A stretch of DNA of 64,000 nt from Pandoraea iniqua (GTDB lineage Bacteria > Pseudomonadota > Gammaproteobacteria > Burkholderiales > Burkholderiaceae). How positions within the stretch are numbered: the stretch's first letter is position 1; the number at the start of each line of letters is the position of its first letter. The notes below the pieces were generated by a model. It was not told the origin of the DNA. It saw nothing but the letters and a program-made list of their open reading frames with translations, and ran no database searches. Position numbers and translations under genes: made by a program. Below, piece by piece: positions 16,131 through 24,483 of the stretch. Location: positions 1,116,001 through 1,180,000 of the forward strand of contig NZ_CABPSF010000002.1 in assembly GCF_902459685.1 (NCBI RefSeq), written 5' to 3'.

Positions 16131-17462
16131 ATGAAGACTCACCGTTTTTTTCCCGTTGCCGCCATTACTTGGGGTGTACTGCTTTTCACGCTATCGGCCC
16201 AGGCTCAGGAGCATACGGACCCATCGCCGGATAACCGTCTCCAGATGTTGATGGACATGGTTGACCGGCAGCAGCGGGAAATTTCTTCTCTGAAGCAACG
16301 CCTGACCGACATCGAGATGGCGCAACGTGGTCGCGGGCTCACCGCCTGGGACACTGCGCAGATCGCGCAAGTCTCGCCCGGTGACGGCTCCGCCGCCGGC
16401 TCGGCGGGTACGCCGGGCGGTGGCGCGGCGGGCGCAGCTGGCCCGACGTCCGCCACGCCGATCGGCGAAACGCAGCAGATGCAAAAGAGCACGAGCGACT
16501 CGCAACGCACGCCGGCGGAAGAGGCGGTGGTGCAGGCGCAGCACGCACCGCTCTTCGATCGCAAGCTCACCATCGACGCCGGTATCAGCTACAGCTACTA
16601 CGATCGCCGGCAACTCGTGCTGAGCGGCTTTCTCGCGCTCGATGCCATCTTTCTCGGTCAGTTGAATCTCGGCGAAACCAAAGCTAACGTGTGGACGTTC
16701 GACGTCAACACGCGCTACGGGATCAACGACCGGCTGAGCGTGGCGTTCGACGTGCCGTACCTGTATCGCAACTCCGACTTTATTTCGGGCGGGGTGGGTG
16801 GCGCGTCATCGGCGATCAGCGATATCAGCAAGAACTCGGCGAACATCGGCGACGTGAACGCGTCGTTGTATTACCAGATCGTCAAGGAATCGCAGAACTG
16901 GCCCGACATCGTCGCGTCGTTGCGTGTGACCGCGCCGACCGGTACGTCGCCGTTCGGCATCAAGCTCGGCACGCCCGACCCGACCAACAACAACCTGACC
17001 ACGCCGTCGCGGCTGCCCACGGGTAACGGCATCTGGGCGTTCACGGCCGGGTTGTCGTTCCTGCGCACCTACGATCCGATCGTGTTGTTCGCGAACGTGG
17101 CTTACACCTACAACGTGGCCCGCACGTTCGACGACATCTCGACCATCGAAGGCACGACCACGCCGGCGAAGGTCAAGCTCGGCGACATCGTGCAGGTGGG
17201 CGCCGGGATGGCGTTGGCGCTCAACGATAAGACGGCCCTGTCGATTTCGTACTCGACGGCCATCTCGCGCGCCACGAAGACGGCGACGCCGGGCGGGCCC
17301 TACACCACGGTGGCGGGCAGCACGACCAACGCGGCGTCGCTCAACTTCGGTATCAACTACGCGATCGACAAGCACTGGACGGTCAACGGTTACGTCAACG
17401 CCGGGATGTCGCCGGACGCACCGAACTACGTGATCGGGGTGCGCTTCCCGTACACGTTCTGA
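16131..17462 (+). CDS. fapF: FapF-like outer-membrane amyloid exporter
   Basis: The 443-residue protein has a signal peptide ending SAQAQE and an N-terminal coiled coil (about 34-66, NRLQMLMDMVDRQQREISSL). An Ala/Gly linker follows to about residue 142, then an outer-membrane beta-barrel with alternating aromatic strands and a C-terminal phenylalanine (VRFPYTF) suited to BAM assembly. A helical plug/coiled coil before a barrel is the architecture of FapF, the trimeric channel that exports Fap subunits. I start at 16131, where a GGGGGGGA tract precedes the ATG. A gap of 395 bases separates it from fapE, unlike the continuous Pseudomonas operon. It ends in a strong terminator. Confidence 0.78.
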   Translation: MKTHRFFPVAAITWGVLLFTLSAQAQEHTDPSPDNRLQMLMDMVDRQQREISSLKQRLTDIEMAQRGRGLTAWDTAQIAQVSPGDGSAAGSAGTPGGGAAGAAGPTSATPIGETQQMQKSTSDSQRTPAEEAVVQAQHAPLFDRKLTIDAGISYSYYDRRQLVLSGFLALDAIFLGQLNLGETKANVWTFDVNTRYGINDRLSVAFDVPYLYRNSDFISGGVGGASSAISDISKNSANIGDVNASLYYQIVKESQNWPDIVASLRVTAPTGTSPFGIKLGTPDPTNNNLTTPSRLPTGNGIWAFTAGLSFLRTYDPIVLFANVAYTYNVARTFDDISTIEGTTTPAKVKLGDIVQVGAGMALALNDKTALSISYSTAISRATKTATPGGPYTTVAGSTTNAASLNFGINYAIDKHWTVNGYVNAGMSPDAPNYVIGVRFPYTF

Positions 17463-17467
17463 TGATG

Positions 17468-17502
17468 AAAAAAAGCCCGGCCGAGGTTGGCCGGGCTGTT
17501 TT
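17468..17502 (+). terminator. Rho-independent terminator after the fapF-like gene
   Basis: AGCCCGGCC/GGCCGGGCT with a 6-nt loop is preceded by an A run and followed by GTTTTG. It lies between convergent genes and probably serves both. Confidence 0.85.
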
Positions 17503-17523
17503 GCCGGTGACGGTGTGAAGCGC

Positions 17524-17925
17524 TCAGCGTGGCATGCGTGACGATGTGGCGCTGATATTCAGGCTGGTTTTTTGCAGATTATTTTGCGCACTGGCAACGA
17601 TGGTGCGTGGCAGATTCGACGTCGATGCCTGCGTGGGTTTCGGCGACGGGACGGGTGGAATCACTTCGTCCCACAGGCGCACGTTGTTCGCCGTTGTCAT
17701 GGTCGCGTTGACTGGGGCAATCGCCGAAGCGGCGCCGCCGGACACGTTGGACACGACAAGGGTGCGTTGAGCGTTGGTCGCGCGAGTGCTGTTGAGCAAA
17801 GCATCGCTCACCGCGATCGGCACGGCGCCAACGTCCAGCGAGTCGGCATAAGCCGGTGCGGTGAAGCACGCAGCGGCCACGCAAAACATGGCAGTGCGCG
17901 TCTTGCTGACGAAGATGTGTGACAT
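17524..17925 (-). CDS. Secreted LWDE-motif protein, paralogue of the first operon gene
   Basis: The 133-residue protein has a signal peptide ending APAYAD. Its mature part carries SDALLNSTRA (D41-x2-L44-x3-R48) and MTTANNVRLWDE (76-87) followed by a Pro-rich stretch. These align with the 196-residue protein at 11020-11610 (MTLANGVTLWDE), showing common descent. It is transcribed toward the fapF-like gene from its own promoter. Function is unknown. A secreted partner, chaperone or competitor of the fibre subunits is an inference from location. Confidence is higher that it is a real gene than for any role. Confidence 0.7.
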   Translation of the reverse strand: MSHIFVSKTRTAMFCVAAACFTAPAYADSLDVGAVPIAVSDALLNSTRATNAQRTLVVSNVSGGAASAIAPVNATMTTANNVRLWDEVIPPVPSPKPTQASTSNLPRTIVASAQNNLQKTSLNISATSSRMPR

Positions 17926-18339
17926 GGCGTGCCCCCCGGCCTCCGCATGCTGTTCTCGCGATATTGGCTGTATTTTATTGCGCGTTTACAGAAAGGAAAG
18001 GGGAAAAAAGTAATAGCTTGCTTTCGTTTGTTTGAGTAATTAATTTACGCAAATTGCGTTTTGTCGCGCAAAGGCAACATCGATGGGCGTCACAGGTCCG
18101 CTGGCTCGCCGTTACGCGGGCTTCACGCATAAACTGCTCGGACAACGAGGTGACGCCTGACACGTAAAACCGGATCACAAAAGACTGAAGACTTCTTCGG
18201 TTTTTTGCTGGCGGCGCGGCCGGAAAGCGGGGCCGCAGTCCGTAGAAAACATGACAAAACGGCGGGCGTCACAAAATTAGCGGTAAACGGGAAGTGGGGA
18301 ACGGCGGCGCAGAGGCCGACCGGATCGACAGGGGAAACC
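17926..18339. other. Divergent spacer between LWDE paralogue and LuxR-type regulator
   Basis: This 414-base, locally AT-richer stretch has A/T tracts near 17960-18060. A TAAAAT-like -10 can be read on the minus strand near 17971-17976. There is a short GAAGA/TCTTC hairpin followed by T residues near 18188-18206. No gene is supported. Confidence 0.45.
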
Positions 18340-19065
18340 ATGCGTGTGCTGGTCGTGGGTGAGGCTGCCACCTGGCTGAGCGGCCTGCAAGTCGCGTTGC
18401 AAACCGAGGCGAACGCGACGCCACCAGTACTGCGTCACGTGGACGATGTCACGGGACAGGACTGGCTTTGGCTGCGCGAACTGCCGTCGCGGCGTGCGCT
18501 CGTGCTCGACGAGTCGATTGCACGCACACCCGCCGTCGACACCTTGTGCGCGGTGGCGAGCGAATGCACGCCGCCGGTGCCGGTGATCGTCGTCGGCGAT
18601 GCGGGTTTTCCCGATGAAATCATTCGCTGGCTACAGGCCGGCGTGACGGCGTGCCTGCCATGGCCGAACTCGCTCGCGCGGATTCGTTCGGTCTTCGATA
18701 TGGCCTTCTCGGGTGGCCGTTACGTGCCCGAAGAGGCGCTTTCGGCGTTGCTCGTGCTGTGGCGTCAGGAGGCGCTGGGCGAAGCGCTGCCCCTCTCGCG
18801 CATGCCCGTGTTTCCGCTCGGCGGCGATAAGGCGACGCAGTTGGCCGAGTCCGCGCTGCTGGGCATCTCGCAGCGTCAGTACGAAATTCTCGCGCTTTTG
18901 TCGCGTGGGTTATCGATCAAGACCATCTGTCAGCAACTGGTGATCTCCGAAGGCACCGCCAAGACGCATGTCTCTGCCCTGTACCGGCGGCTCGGTGCAC
19001 GCAATCGCGGCGAGGCCATCTACATCGCGGCACAGCGCGGCGCGCGGCATCTCTTCGAGACGTGA
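18340..19065 (+). CDS. LuxR/FixJ-type regulator with degenerate receiver
   Basis: The 241-residue protein has a receiver-like N-terminus (1-125). It begins MRVLVVGEAATWL, so the acidic pair that normally binds magnesium after the first strand is missing; only Asp57 in LVLDES could be phosphorylated, and the conserved lysine is not apparent. The C-terminal LuxR helix-turn-helix (about 178-235) is intact: SQRQYEILALLSRGLSIKTICQQL...EGTAKTHVSALYRRL. It probably regulates without a classical kinase, perhaps through another ligand, as VpsT/CsgD-type regulators do. It flanks the amyloid locus, so control of that locus is a natural guess. The start follows AGGGGAAA. Confidence 0.75.
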   Translation: MRVLVVGEAATWLSGLQVALQTEANATPPVLRHVDDVTGQDWLWLRELPSRRALVLDESIARTPAVDTLCAVASECTPPVPVIVVGDAGFPDEIIRWLQAGVTACLPWPNSLARIRSVFDMAFSGGRYVPEEALSALLVLWRQEALGEALPLSRMPVFPLGGDKATQLAESALLGISQRQYEILALLSRGLSIKTICQQLVISEGTAKTHVSALYRRLGARNRGEAIYIAAQRGARHLFET

Positions 19066-19203
19066 CCGACGCGCCCGTCCGCATCTGTCGTTCCTCATTC
19101 GCCGTCTCTAGTCTCTATTTCGTACCGCAAAACAACGTCCCCACCGGATAGTACTCATGCGGATGGCCGAGTGCGTGCACTCGCATTACCATAGGCGTTC
19201 GTT

Positions 19204-19238
19204 TGCCAACACGTTGGTAGCGTTGGTAGATATTGGCA
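19204..19238. promoter_or_regulatory. Possible operator upstream of the CoA-transferase gene
   Basis: The TGCCAA ... TTGGCA inverted arms lie at 19204-19209 and 19233-19238. Inside are two direct copies of GTTGGTAG. It could be a regulator site for the CoA-transferase/ABC unit. Confidence 0.3.
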
Positions 19239-19319
19239 GCCAATTTTTGAGGTGTCCTGCTCGCGCGCAGGGCGCTGGCGTTGACGGCAATGCCCGTCGA
19301 TGAAGCACAGGAGTCCACG

Positions 19320-20672
19320 TTGTCCAAGTCGTTCGAAGCTTCCCGCTCACCGCAGGCCGCTCAGGCCACTACCGCTGCCGGTACGTCGTCCACTCAAACC
19401 CAACTGCCTCCCGATTCCACGGCTTCCACGGCTTCCACTGGCGCGACAGCCGCTGCTGGTGCTGCCGGCTTGCCGGGGAAGGGTGCACTCGCTGGCGTGA
19501 AGGTGCTCGAACTGGGCACGCTCATCGCGGGGCCGTTCGCCGCACGTATGCTCGGCGAGTTTGGTGCCGAAGTGATCAAGATCGAAGATCCGGAGCACGG
19601 CGACCCGTTGCGCAAGTGGCGCAAGATGCATCCCGACGCGGGCGGCACGTCGCTCTGGTGGGCCGTGCAGGCGCGCAACAAAAAGTCGGTCACGGTCAAT
19701 CTCAAGGCACCGGAAGGTCAGGCCATCGTGCGCAAGCTTGCCGCGCAGGCCGACATCGTGGTCGAGAACTTTCGCCCCGGTCTGCTCGAGCGCTTCGGAC
19801 TCGGTTACGAACAGCTTTCGGCCGATAACCCGGGGCTGGTGATGGTGCGGCTCTCCGGCTACGGACAGACTGGCCCGTATCGCGACCGGCCGGGCTTCGG
19901 CGCAATCGCCGAGTCGATGGGCGGCTTGCGTCATATCACGGGCTATCCCGAACTGCCGCCGCCGCGTATCGGCATCTCGATCGGCGATTCGATTGCGGCG
20001 TTGCACGGGGTGATCGGCGCGATGATGGCGCTGCATCACCGCAACGTGAACGGCGGGCGAGGGCAGGTGGTCGACGTCGCCCTGTACGAAGCCGTGTTCA
20101 ATCTGATGGAGAGCGTGGTGCCCGAGTACAGCGTGGCGGGCATGGTGCGGGAGCGCACCGGTGCCTCGCTGCCGGGCATCGTGCCGTCGAACACCTACCC
20201 GTGCGCCGACGGCATGATCGTCGTCGGCGGCAACAGCGACCCGATTTTCAAACGGCTGATGCATGCCATCGGCCGCGCCGACCTCGCCGAGGATCCGGGC
20301 CTCGCGCACAACGATGGCCGCGTGCCGCGCACGCAGGAAATCGACGATGCGATTGGCGGGTGGACACGCACGCGCCCCATCGATGAAGCGCTCACCGTTT
20401 TGCAAGGGGCCGATGTGCCCGCGAGCCGAATCTACACGGTGGCCGACATGTTCCAAGACCCGCAGTTTGCTGCGCGTCAGATGATCCAGCGCTACCGGTT
20501 TCCCGATGGCACGCCGATCGATCTGCCGAACATCACGCCCAAGCTTTCCGACACGCCGGGCGAGACCCAGTGGCTCGGCCCGGCACTGGGCGAACACACG
20601 GATGAGGTGCTTGGGCAACTGGGTTATGATGCCGGGCAAATCAAGACCCTGCGCGAGAACAAGATCATCTGA
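19320..20672 (+). CDS. CaiB/BaiF family (class III) CoA-transferase
   Basis: The 450-residue protein has a core from about residue 55 that reads LAGVKVLELGTLIAGPFAARMLGEFGAEVIKIE, the conserved N-terminus of class III CoA-transferases. Further on are NKKSVTVNLKAPEG, VENFRPG and IAESMGGLRHITGYPE. The enzyme family moves CoA between acyl-CoA and a free carboxylic acid; the substrate here is unknown. A Ser/Thr/Ala-rich leader of about 50 residues is unusual for the family. The TTG at 19320 is chosen because AGGAG lies 6 nt upstream; ATG 19290 would lengthen the leader. An ABC importer follows 150 bp later, possibly bringing in the acid substrate. Confidence 0.88.
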   Translation: MSKSFEASRSPQAAQATTAAGTSSTQTQLPPDSTASTASTGATAAAGAAGLPGKGALAGVKVLELGTLIAGPFAARMLGEFGAEVIKIEDPEHGDPLRKWRKMHPDAGGTSLWWAVQARNKKSVTVNLKAPEGQAIVRKLAAQADIVVENFRPGLLERFGLGYEQLSADNPGLVMVRLSGYGQTGPYRDRPGFGAIAESMGGLRHITGYPELPPPRIGISIGDSIAALHGVIGAMMALHHRNVNGGRGQVVDVALYEAVFNLMESVVPEYSVAGMVRERTGASLPGIVPSNTYPCADGMIVVGGNSDPIFKRLMHAIGRADLAEDPGLAHNDGRVPRTQEIDDAIGGWTRTRPIDEALTVLQGADVPASRIYTVADMFQDPQFAARQMIQRYRFPDGTPIDLPNITPKLSDTPGETQWLGPALGEHTDEVLGQLGYDAGQIKTLRENKII

Positions 20673-20823
20673 GTGATCGCTGGCGCAGGATCACGGGGTG
20701 CCGTGCCGACGGTGCCGACTTTGCCCGGTATGACCGGTGCACAGTCGGACGGCTCGCGCAGGCGTCTCGTGAATAAAGCACGTCGAATAAAGAAAGAACG
20801 CTGCAACCACGGAGACAATCACC

Positions 20824-21855
20824 ATGCAACGACGTCAGTTCGTGACGGCTCTTGCCGCCACCGGTCTGCTGAGCGCAGGCATTCGCCCGGGCTTCGCACA
20901 AGCCAAACTTGAAAAGACCAAGATCGCTATCGCCGTCGGCGGCAAGAATCTGTTCTATTACCTGCCGCTCACGATTGCCGAGCGCCTGAACTACTTCAAG
21001 GACGAAGGCCTCGACGTCGAAATCTCCGACTTCGCCGGCGGCTCGAAAGCGCTTCAGGCACTCGTCGGCGGCAGTGCCGATGTGGTCTCGGGCGCCTACG
21101 AACACACCATTCTGTTGCAGGCCAAGAACCAGTTCATCCGCGCCTTCGTGCTGCAAGGCCGTGCGCCGCAGATCGTGTTCGGCGTGTCGAACAAGACGAT
21201 GCCGAACTACAAGTCGCTGGCCGATCTGCGCGGCAAGAAGATCGGTGTGACCGCGCCGGGCTCGTCGACGAACATCATGGCGAACTTCGTGCTCGCCAAG
21301 GGCGGCGTGAAGCCCAATGAAGTGGCGTTCGTCGGTGTCGGTGCCTCGTCGGGTGCGCTCGCGGCGATTCGCTCGGGCAACATCGACGCGATCGTCAACC
21401 TCGACCCGGTCATCACGATGCTGGAGCGCGATAAGGAGATCCGCGTGATCTCGGACACGCGCACGCTCAAGGAAACGGTGTCGGTGTTCGGCGGCAACAT
21501 GCCCGCCGGCTGCCTCTATACGAACGAGTCGTTCATCCAGAAAAATCCGAACACCACGCAGGCCCTCACCAATGCCATGGTGCGTGCGCTGCGCTGGTTG
21601 CAGACGGCCGGCCCGTCGGACCTGATCAAGACGGTGCCCGAAGCGTATCTGCTCGGCGACCGCGCGCTGTACCTCGATGCATGGAGCCGCGTGAAGGAAG
21701 CTATCTCGCCGGACGGCATCATTCCCGCCGATGGCCCCGCGACGGCGCTGCGCACGTTGCAGGCCTTCGATGAGACCGTGAAGGGCCGCCCGATCGATCT
21801 GGCGAAGACGTTCACGAACGAGTTCACCAAGAAGGCCGACGCCAAGTACAAATGA
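20824..21855 (+). CDS. ABC transporter substrate-binding protein (SsuA/NMT1-like)
   Basis: The 343-residue protein has a signal peptide with a twin-Arg-like start (MQRRQFVTALAATGLL) ending GFAQA. The mature fold begins KIAIAVGGKNLFYYLPLTIAERLNYFKDEGLDVEISDF, typical of the nitrate/sulfonate/taurine and NMT1-like binding proteins. A GGAGAC ribosome site precedes it. The stop overlaps the ATP-binding gene. The ligand cannot be read from sequence. The neighbouring CoA-transferase suggests a carboxylate or sulfonate. Confidence 0.85.
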   Translation: MQRRQFVTALAATGLLSAGIRPGFAQAKLEKTKIAIAVGGKNLFYYLPLTIAERLNYFKDEGLDVEISDFAGGSKALQALVGGSADVVSGAYEHTILLQAKNQFIRAFVLQGRAPQIVFGVSNKTMPNYKSLADLRGKKIGVTAPGSSTNIMANFVLAKGGVKPNEVAFVGVGASSGALAAIRSGNIDAIVNLDPVITMLERDKEIRVISDTRTLKETVSVFGGNMPAGCLYTNESFIQKNPNTTQALTNAMVRALRWLQTAGPSDLIKTVPEAYLLGDRALYLDAWSRVKEAISPDGIIPADGPATALRTLQAFDETVKGRPIDLAKTFTNEFTKKADAKYK

Positions 21856-22667
21856 TGACTGCGCCGGCTCTGAGTTTTGACAGCATTACCTGCACGTTCG
21901 TCGCGCGCGACGACCGTCGTCAGCGCTACACGGCTGTGGCCGACACCTCGCTCGACATTGCGCCGGGCGAGTTTGTGTCGGTGGTCGGACCGACCGGTTG
22001 CGGCAAGTCGACGCTGCTCAACGTCGCGGCGGGGCTGCTGATGCCGTCGTCGGGCACGGTGAAAGTGTTCGGCGAACCGCTCACGGGGATCAACTCGCGC
22101 GCGGGCTACATGTTCCAGGCCGAAGCGCTGATGCCTTGGCGCAACGCGATCGACAACGTGACCGCCGGGCTGGAGTTTCGGGGTGTCGCGCCGGAGGAAG
22201 CGAAGGCGCGCGGCGACGAATGGCTCAAGCGCGTGGGGCTGGGCGGGTTTGGCGACCGCTATCCGCATCAGCTCTCGGGCGGCATGCGCAAGCGTGTAGC
22301 CATGGCGCAGACGCTGATTCTCGATCCGGACATCATTCTGATGGACGAACCGTTCTCGGCGCTCGACATCCAGACGCGTCAGTTGATGGAGAACGAACTG
22401 CTCGAACTGTGGGCCGCCAAGCGCCGTGCGGTGCTCTTCATCACGCACGATCTGGATGAGGCGATTGCGCTGTCCGACCGGGTGGTGGTGCTGGCCGCCG
22501 GGCCGGGCACCCATCCGATCGGGGAGTTCCGCATCGACCTGCCGCGTCCGCGCGATGTGGCGGAAATTCGGAACCTGCCGCGCTTCACCGAGCTGCATGC
22601 CCAGATTTGGGATGTGTTGCGCGAAGAAGTGTTGAAGGGTTATGCCCAACAGCTCAAGGCTGTCTGA
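21852..22667 (+). CDS. ABC transporter ATP-binding protein (SsuB/TauB-like)
   Basis: The 271-residue ATPase has Walker A GPTGCGKST, Q-loop FQAEALMPW, signature LSGGMRKRVAMAQ, Walker B ILMDEPFSALD and the H-loop histidine in FITHDLDEAI. It powers the importer whose binding protein precedes it (4-nt ATGA-type overlap) and whose permease follows. A second ATG three bases on is equally possible. Confidence 0.92.
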   Translation: MMTAPALSFDSITCTFVARDDRRQRYTAVADTSLDIAPGEFVSVVGPTGCGKSTLLNVAAGLLMPSSGTVKVFGEPLTGINSRAGYMFQAEALMPWRNAIDNVTAGLEFRGVAPEEAKARGDEWLKRVGLGGFGDRYPHQLSGGMRKRVAMAQTLILDPDIILMDEPFSALDIQTRQLMENELLELWAAKRRAVLFITHDLDEAIALSDRVVVLAAGPGTHPIGEFRIDLPRPRDVAEIRNLPRFTELHAQIWDVLREEVLKGYAQQLKAV

Positions 22668-22672
22668 GCGTC

Positions 22673-22822
22673 ATGGGACAAATCGTGACCTTCCTGAGCT
22701 TCGTGAGCCACCAGATCACGTTGACGCCCCTGAACATCGGGTGCGGCTGGGTCGAGTGGTTCGACTGGATGGATTGCTTCGATTTGCCCGACGTCTTCGG
22801 CTGGTTCGATTGGCTTGTCTGA
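22673..22822 (+). CDS. Possible 49-residue Trp-rich small protein (doubtful)
   Basis: A short frame lies between the ATPase and permease genes. It begins MGQIVTFLSF and ends with a W/F/D-rich string (WVEWFDWMD..., FGWFDWLV). The repeated GGTTCGA(C/T)TGG DNA words may just reflect a local duplication. There is no good ribosome site and no known family. It is listed because it fills an otherwise empty 176-base gap inside a transporter operon. Confidence 0.2.
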   Translation: MGQIVTFLSFVSHQITLTPLNIGCGWVEWFDWMDCFDLPDVFGWFDWLV

Positions 22823-22843
22823 TATTCCCGGAATTCGTTCGTC

Positions 22844-23662
22844 ATGCGTAATCGTTCGATCATGCGCCATTTGCGGTTGTGGCAATGGCTGCTGCTGGTA
22901 GTGAGTTTTCTGGTCTGGTATGTGCTGACCAGCCCCACCTTGTTGCCGGCGTTCTACTTCGATAGTCCCGACAAGGCCGCCTTCTTCTTCGGGGAACCGC
23001 AGAAGGTGCTGTGGCAGATCTGGCAGTGGTTCGCCAGCGGGGAAATCTATCTTCACCTCGGGGTGACCTTGCTCGAGACTGTGCTCGCGTTTGCCATCGG
23101 TACGGTGGCCGGGCTGGCGGTGGGGCTGTGGCTCGCGCTCTCGCCCGCGGCCGGGGCGTTGCTCGACCCGTATATCAAGGCCGCCAACTCGATGCCGCGC
23201 GTGATTCTCGCGCCGATCTTCGGGGTCTGGTTCGGGCTCGGTATCTGGTCGAAGGTGGCACTGGGCGTCACGCTGGTGTTCTTCATCGTGTTCTTCAACG
23301 TCTATCAGGGCGTGAAGGAAGTCAGCCCGGTGGTGCTCGCCAATGCGCGCATGTTGGGTGCGAACCAGCGTCAGTTGCTGCGCCGGGTGTATCTGCCGAG
23401 CGCGACGAGTTGGGTGTTCTCCAGCTTGCACAACTCGGTGGGCCTCGCGTTCGTCGGTGCCGTCGTCGGTGAGTATCTGGGGTCGGCGCGTGGCGTGGGC
23501 TACCTGATTCTGCAAGCCGAAGGCACGTTCGACATCAACGCCGTGATCGCTGGGGTGTTGATTCTGACGGCGTTCGCGCTGGTGCTCGACGGGCTCGTCG
23601 GTGTGGTGGAGAAGCGATTGCTGGTCTGGCAGCCGCAGGCGGGCGAGACCGAGAAGATGTAG
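22844..23662 (+). CDS. ABC transporter permease (SsuC/TauC-like)
   Basis: The 272-residue inner-membrane protein has about six transmembrane helices. It carries the cytoplasmic EAA-type loop ([22 protein letters not shown]) that contacts the ATPase, as in the binding-protein-dependent transport family. It completes the importer with the two upstream genes. ATG 22862 is an alternative start 6 codons in. Confidence 0.9.
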   Translation: MRNRSIMRHLRLWQWLLLVVSFLVWYVLTSPTLLPAFYFDSPDKAAFFFGEPQKVLWQIWQWFASGEIYLHLGVTLLETVLAFAIGTVAGLAVGLWLALSPAAGALLDPYIKAANSMPRVILAPIFGVWFGLGIWSKVALGVTLVFFIVFFNVYQGVKEVSPVVLANARMLGANQRQLLRRVYLPSATSWVFSSLHNSVGLAFVGAVVGEYLGSARGVGYLILQAEGTFDINAVIAGVLILTAFALVLDGLVGVVEKRLLVWQPQAGETEKM

Positions 23663-23708
23663 GCATCCGACGCCTCGTGAGCGTCATATCCGGGGACCTT
23701 TCCTCGGT

Positions 23709-23714
23709 TACAAT
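23709..23714 (+). promoter_or_regulatory. -10 element directly ahead of surE
   Basis: TACAAT ends 7 nt before the surE ATG (23722), implying a leaderless or nearly leaderless transcript. Confidence 0.4.
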
Positions 23715-23721
23715 TGCCTTC

Positions 23722-24483
23722 ATGCGAATCCTGCTCAGCAACGACGATGGGTATCAGGCGCCAGGCCTGGCCGCGCTTTACGAAGCGCTGGCCCCGCTTG
23801 GCGACATTACCGTGGTGGCGCCCGAACAGAACTGTAGCGGTGCGTCCAATTCTCTGACCCTCCAACGACCGCTGTCGGTCTTCAAAGGCAGCAACGGGTT
23901 CACTTTCATCAACGGCACGCCGACCGATTGTGTTCACGTTGCGCTGACCGGGCTGCTCGACGAGCGGCCCGACATCGTGGTCTCCGGCATCAACAACGGC
24001 CAGAACATGGGCGAAGACACGCTTTATTCCGGCACTGTCGCGGCGGCCACCGAAGGCTTTCTCTTCGGTATCCCGTCGTTCGCCTTCTCTCAGGTGCATA
24101 AGGGCTGGGATCACCTCGACAGCGCCGCACGCGTGGCGCGCGACGTGATCGAGCGCTATATGGAGCGGCCGCTTGGCGCGCCGATTCTCCTTAACGTCAA
24201 TATTCCGAATTTGCCGTATGAGCAGCTCAAGGGCGCGCAAGCGACGCGTCTTGGCAAGCGGCATCAGTCGCAGCCGGTGATCCGTCAGGAAAGCCCGCGC
24301 GGCGAAACCATCTACTGGATCGGCCCGGCCGGCGACGCGCGCGATAGCAGCGAAGGCACCGATTTTCACGCCGTGGCGCACGATTACGTCTCGGTCACCC
24401 CCTTGCAACTGGATCTCACGCATAACGCACGACTCGGTGTCGTGCATGACTGGCTGGCCAGCGCAGGGGTGGCCGGACAATGA
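23722..24483 (+). CDS. surE: 5'/3'-nucleotidase SurE
   Basis: The 253-residue survival protein starts [16 protein letters not shown], which contains the metal-binding Asp-Asp of the family. [10 protein letters not shown] and [11 protein letters not shown] segments follow. It dephosphorylates nucleoside monophosphates and short polyphosphates in a metal-dependent way. This start is the conserved one; 15 in-frame upstream codons are discarded. Its stop overlaps pcm (ATGA), the first step of the classical surE-pcm-nlpD-rpoS stationary-phase cluster. Confidence 0.95.
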   Translation: MRILLSNDDGYQAPGLAALYEALAPLGDITVVAPEQNCSGASNSLTLQRPLSVFKGSNGFTFINGTPTDCVHVALTGLLDERPDIVVSGINNGQNMGEDTLYSGTVAAATEGFLFGIPSFAFSQVHKGWDHLDSAARVARDVIERYMERPLGAPILLNVNIPNLPYEQLKGAQATRLGKRHQSQPVIRQESPRGETIYWIGPAGDARDSSEGTDFHAVAHDYVSVTPLQLDLTHNARLGVVHDWLASAGVAGQ

